The notes under the pieces are model-generated. The model was not told where the DNA came from and did no database searches. It worked only from the letters and a program-made list of their open reading frames with translations. Positions 62,848-64,000 of a stretch of 64,000 nt of DNA are shown piece after piece; position 1 is the stretch's first letter; the number at the start of each line of letters is the position of its first letter. The DNA is from Callipepla californica brunnescens (taxonomy: Eukaryota; Chordata; Aves; Galliformes; Odontophoridae). Where the stretch lies: contig JALIRH010000004.1 in the NCBI GenBank assembly GCA_023055505.1, positions 33,361,502 through 33,425,501 of the forward strand. The letters run 5' to 3'. A program made the translations under genes and the position numbers.

Positions 62848-63289
62848 GGGGCCGTAACTGGGCTAACTGACATACATTTCTCACAGTCAAGATAATGGTT
62901 TATAAAACTGGGTTAGATTTGTAATGTTTAAGTGCTCAGTTATTCACAACATGCATCTTGTTTATTCTTATTGGGTATAAGATATATCAAGGATGATCAC
63001 CTGAAGAACCTTTTCTTCTCATTCCCATTGTGTGGTTTACATTTTGAGGATTTAAATGCACTGTTTCCCTGCATGTGGAAGAAAAATATTGGAAGTGTTT
63101 ACTGTGATGCCATAGAATAGCACTGCTTCCACAGGAGCAGGAAATCTGCCCAGTTTGTGAACTCTGAACTGTGCAAAGCATAGTTTCTGTGCAAGGATGC
63201 AGAAAGACATTTAAAAGGGATTTTCAGAATCAGGAAACTGAATTATTTCTATGAGAAACATCACAACTGGGAATTATGACTTGGGCATC

Positions 63290-63313
63290 TTTTTCTTTTT
63301 TTTTTTTTTTTTT
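63290..63313. repeat. Poly-T tract
   Basis: T run of about 24 bases broken by one C. Confidence 0.88.
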
Positions 63314-63403
63314 GAAAGACTTCTTCAGAATATTAGATCTGGAAGGCTCAGCTTCTGGGATAACACAGACTTGTTCCCTTTCTGGGTACTGCTTATAGGG
63401 GCT

Positions 63404-63425
63404 TGCTTGTTTGTTTGTTTGTTTG
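63404..63425. repeat. (TTTG)n microsatellite
   Basis: Five TTTG units preceded by related GCTTGC bases. Confidence 0.9.
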
Positions 63426-63889
63426 TGACTTGCATTTTGGTTTCTGCTTGGATTAAAATGCCTTTTTATTTATTTTTATTTTGTAATGCAGCAATTCTCT
63501 AACCTGCAGTGGAATTTTTTCTGTAAAGCTTTGAAGCTTGAGAGAGGCCTCTGGGTGACAATGAAATGCAATCTTGCGTAGCTCTTCTAAACTTCTTTCT
63601 AAATGGGACCATTATCTTGGGACTCACCCAGCCCCTGCCAGTTAGTGCTGAACTGCCAACACCTTATAAACCTGCCTTTTTGCACCAGAGTGCTACGTGT
63701 CTAATATCCCTCAGTTTGTTCACATTTGGAGCTGTTGCTGTGTCAAAACAGCTCAAGTCTCAATGTTACTCTAATGGCACCTCAGAAATCAATAGTGAGA
63801 AAATGCTCCTTGCAATGCAAGCAGGTGTAGCAGCACTGTAGCAACTTGTGCACGTGGTTCTCTCCAGCATCTCCTGGCTTTGTGAGCTT

Positions 63890-64000
63890 TTCTGTGTGTA
63901 CTCTTGTGTCCCTTAACCTTTTGGTGGCCTAGTTTCCCCATCTTTTAAGTGAGGATAATGATACTGATAAAAAGCTTTGAAAGAGACAGTGTAAGTGCCA
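63890..64000 (+). mobile_element. MIR-type SINE fragment, cut by the window end
   Basis: 'tgtcccttaacc', 'cctagtttccccatcttt', 'gaggataatgatact' and 'aaagctttgaaa' appear in the order of the MIR 3' half ('cttaacc', 'cctcagtttccccatctgt', 'ggataatgatac', 'aaagcgctttgaaa'). This is the best MIR match in the window, and the element continues past the edge. Confidence 0.62.

Noticed and set aside
1..64000. CRISPR array, rRNA, intact tRNA or bacterial operon
   Set aside because: No regularly spaced repeats, no rRNA signatures, no intact cloverleaf and no tightly packed long reading frames anywhere.

Overview
This is eukaryotic, non-coding nuclear DNA, most likely from a bird. The main evidence is a sparse set of interspersed repeats with the 3' end typical of avian CR1 non-LTR retrotransposons: a 'lead-in plus TTCCAACCC' block followed by copies of ATTCTGTGATTCTATG. 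There are also a few worn MIR-type SINE fragments, short microsatellites, and long unique A/T-leaning stretches between them. CR1 also occurs in turtles and crocodilians, so 'bird' is a strong inference rather than a proof. Nothing looks prokaryotic: there are no operons, no ribosome-binding-site-led genes, no CRISPR and no rRNA.

I find no protein-coding gene I can support. All open frames are short (at most about 150 codons), occur on both strands at chance density, and show no recognisable domain. The one exception is a 74-codon frame at 9424-9645, a decayed C-terminal remnant of the CR1 reverse-transcriptase protein. The window is therefore best read as intergenic DNA or the inside of a large intron.

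Layout. 1-5400: unique sequence with one enhancer-like block near 1.7 kb. 5.4-6.8 kb: a possible MIR and a minus-strand CR1 split by a foreign insert of about 220 bp. 9.1-9.75 kb: the longest CR1, on the plus strand. 9.85-16.3 kb: unique DNA with palindromes, microsatellites and a Z-DNA-type tract. 16.35-16.7 kb: two CR1 tails head to tail. 18.6-18.85 kb: CR1. 24.28-24.73 kb: an LTR-like block with a TATA box and an AATAAA signal. 24.83-25.17 kb: CR1. 25-38 kb: unique. 38.7 kb: internal CR1 fragment. 39.9-40.2 kb: a local GC-rich patch. 41.6 kb: tRNA-like A/B boxes. 43.4 kb: CR1 tail. 45.2 kb: a cluster of TAATCC homeodomain sites. 47.9 kb: a compact G-quadruplex motif. 48.8 and 52.7 kb: polypyrimidine and purine tracts. 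50.2 kb: an octamer-containing candidate enhancer. 57.85 kb: MIR. 60.9 kb: a perfect 10-bp-arm inverted repeat with two E-boxes. 62.0 kb: a GA microsatellite. 62.65 kb: CR1. 63.9-64.0 kb: a MIR cut by the window edge.

No clear new biological system is visible. The best leads are regulatory or structural: the 60.9 kb inverted repeat, the 47.9 kb G-quadruplex, the LTR-like block at 24.3 kb, the insert inside the 5.8-6.8 kb CR1, the tRNA-like boxes at 41.6 kb, and several enhancer-like motif clusters that need cross-species conservation to be believed.
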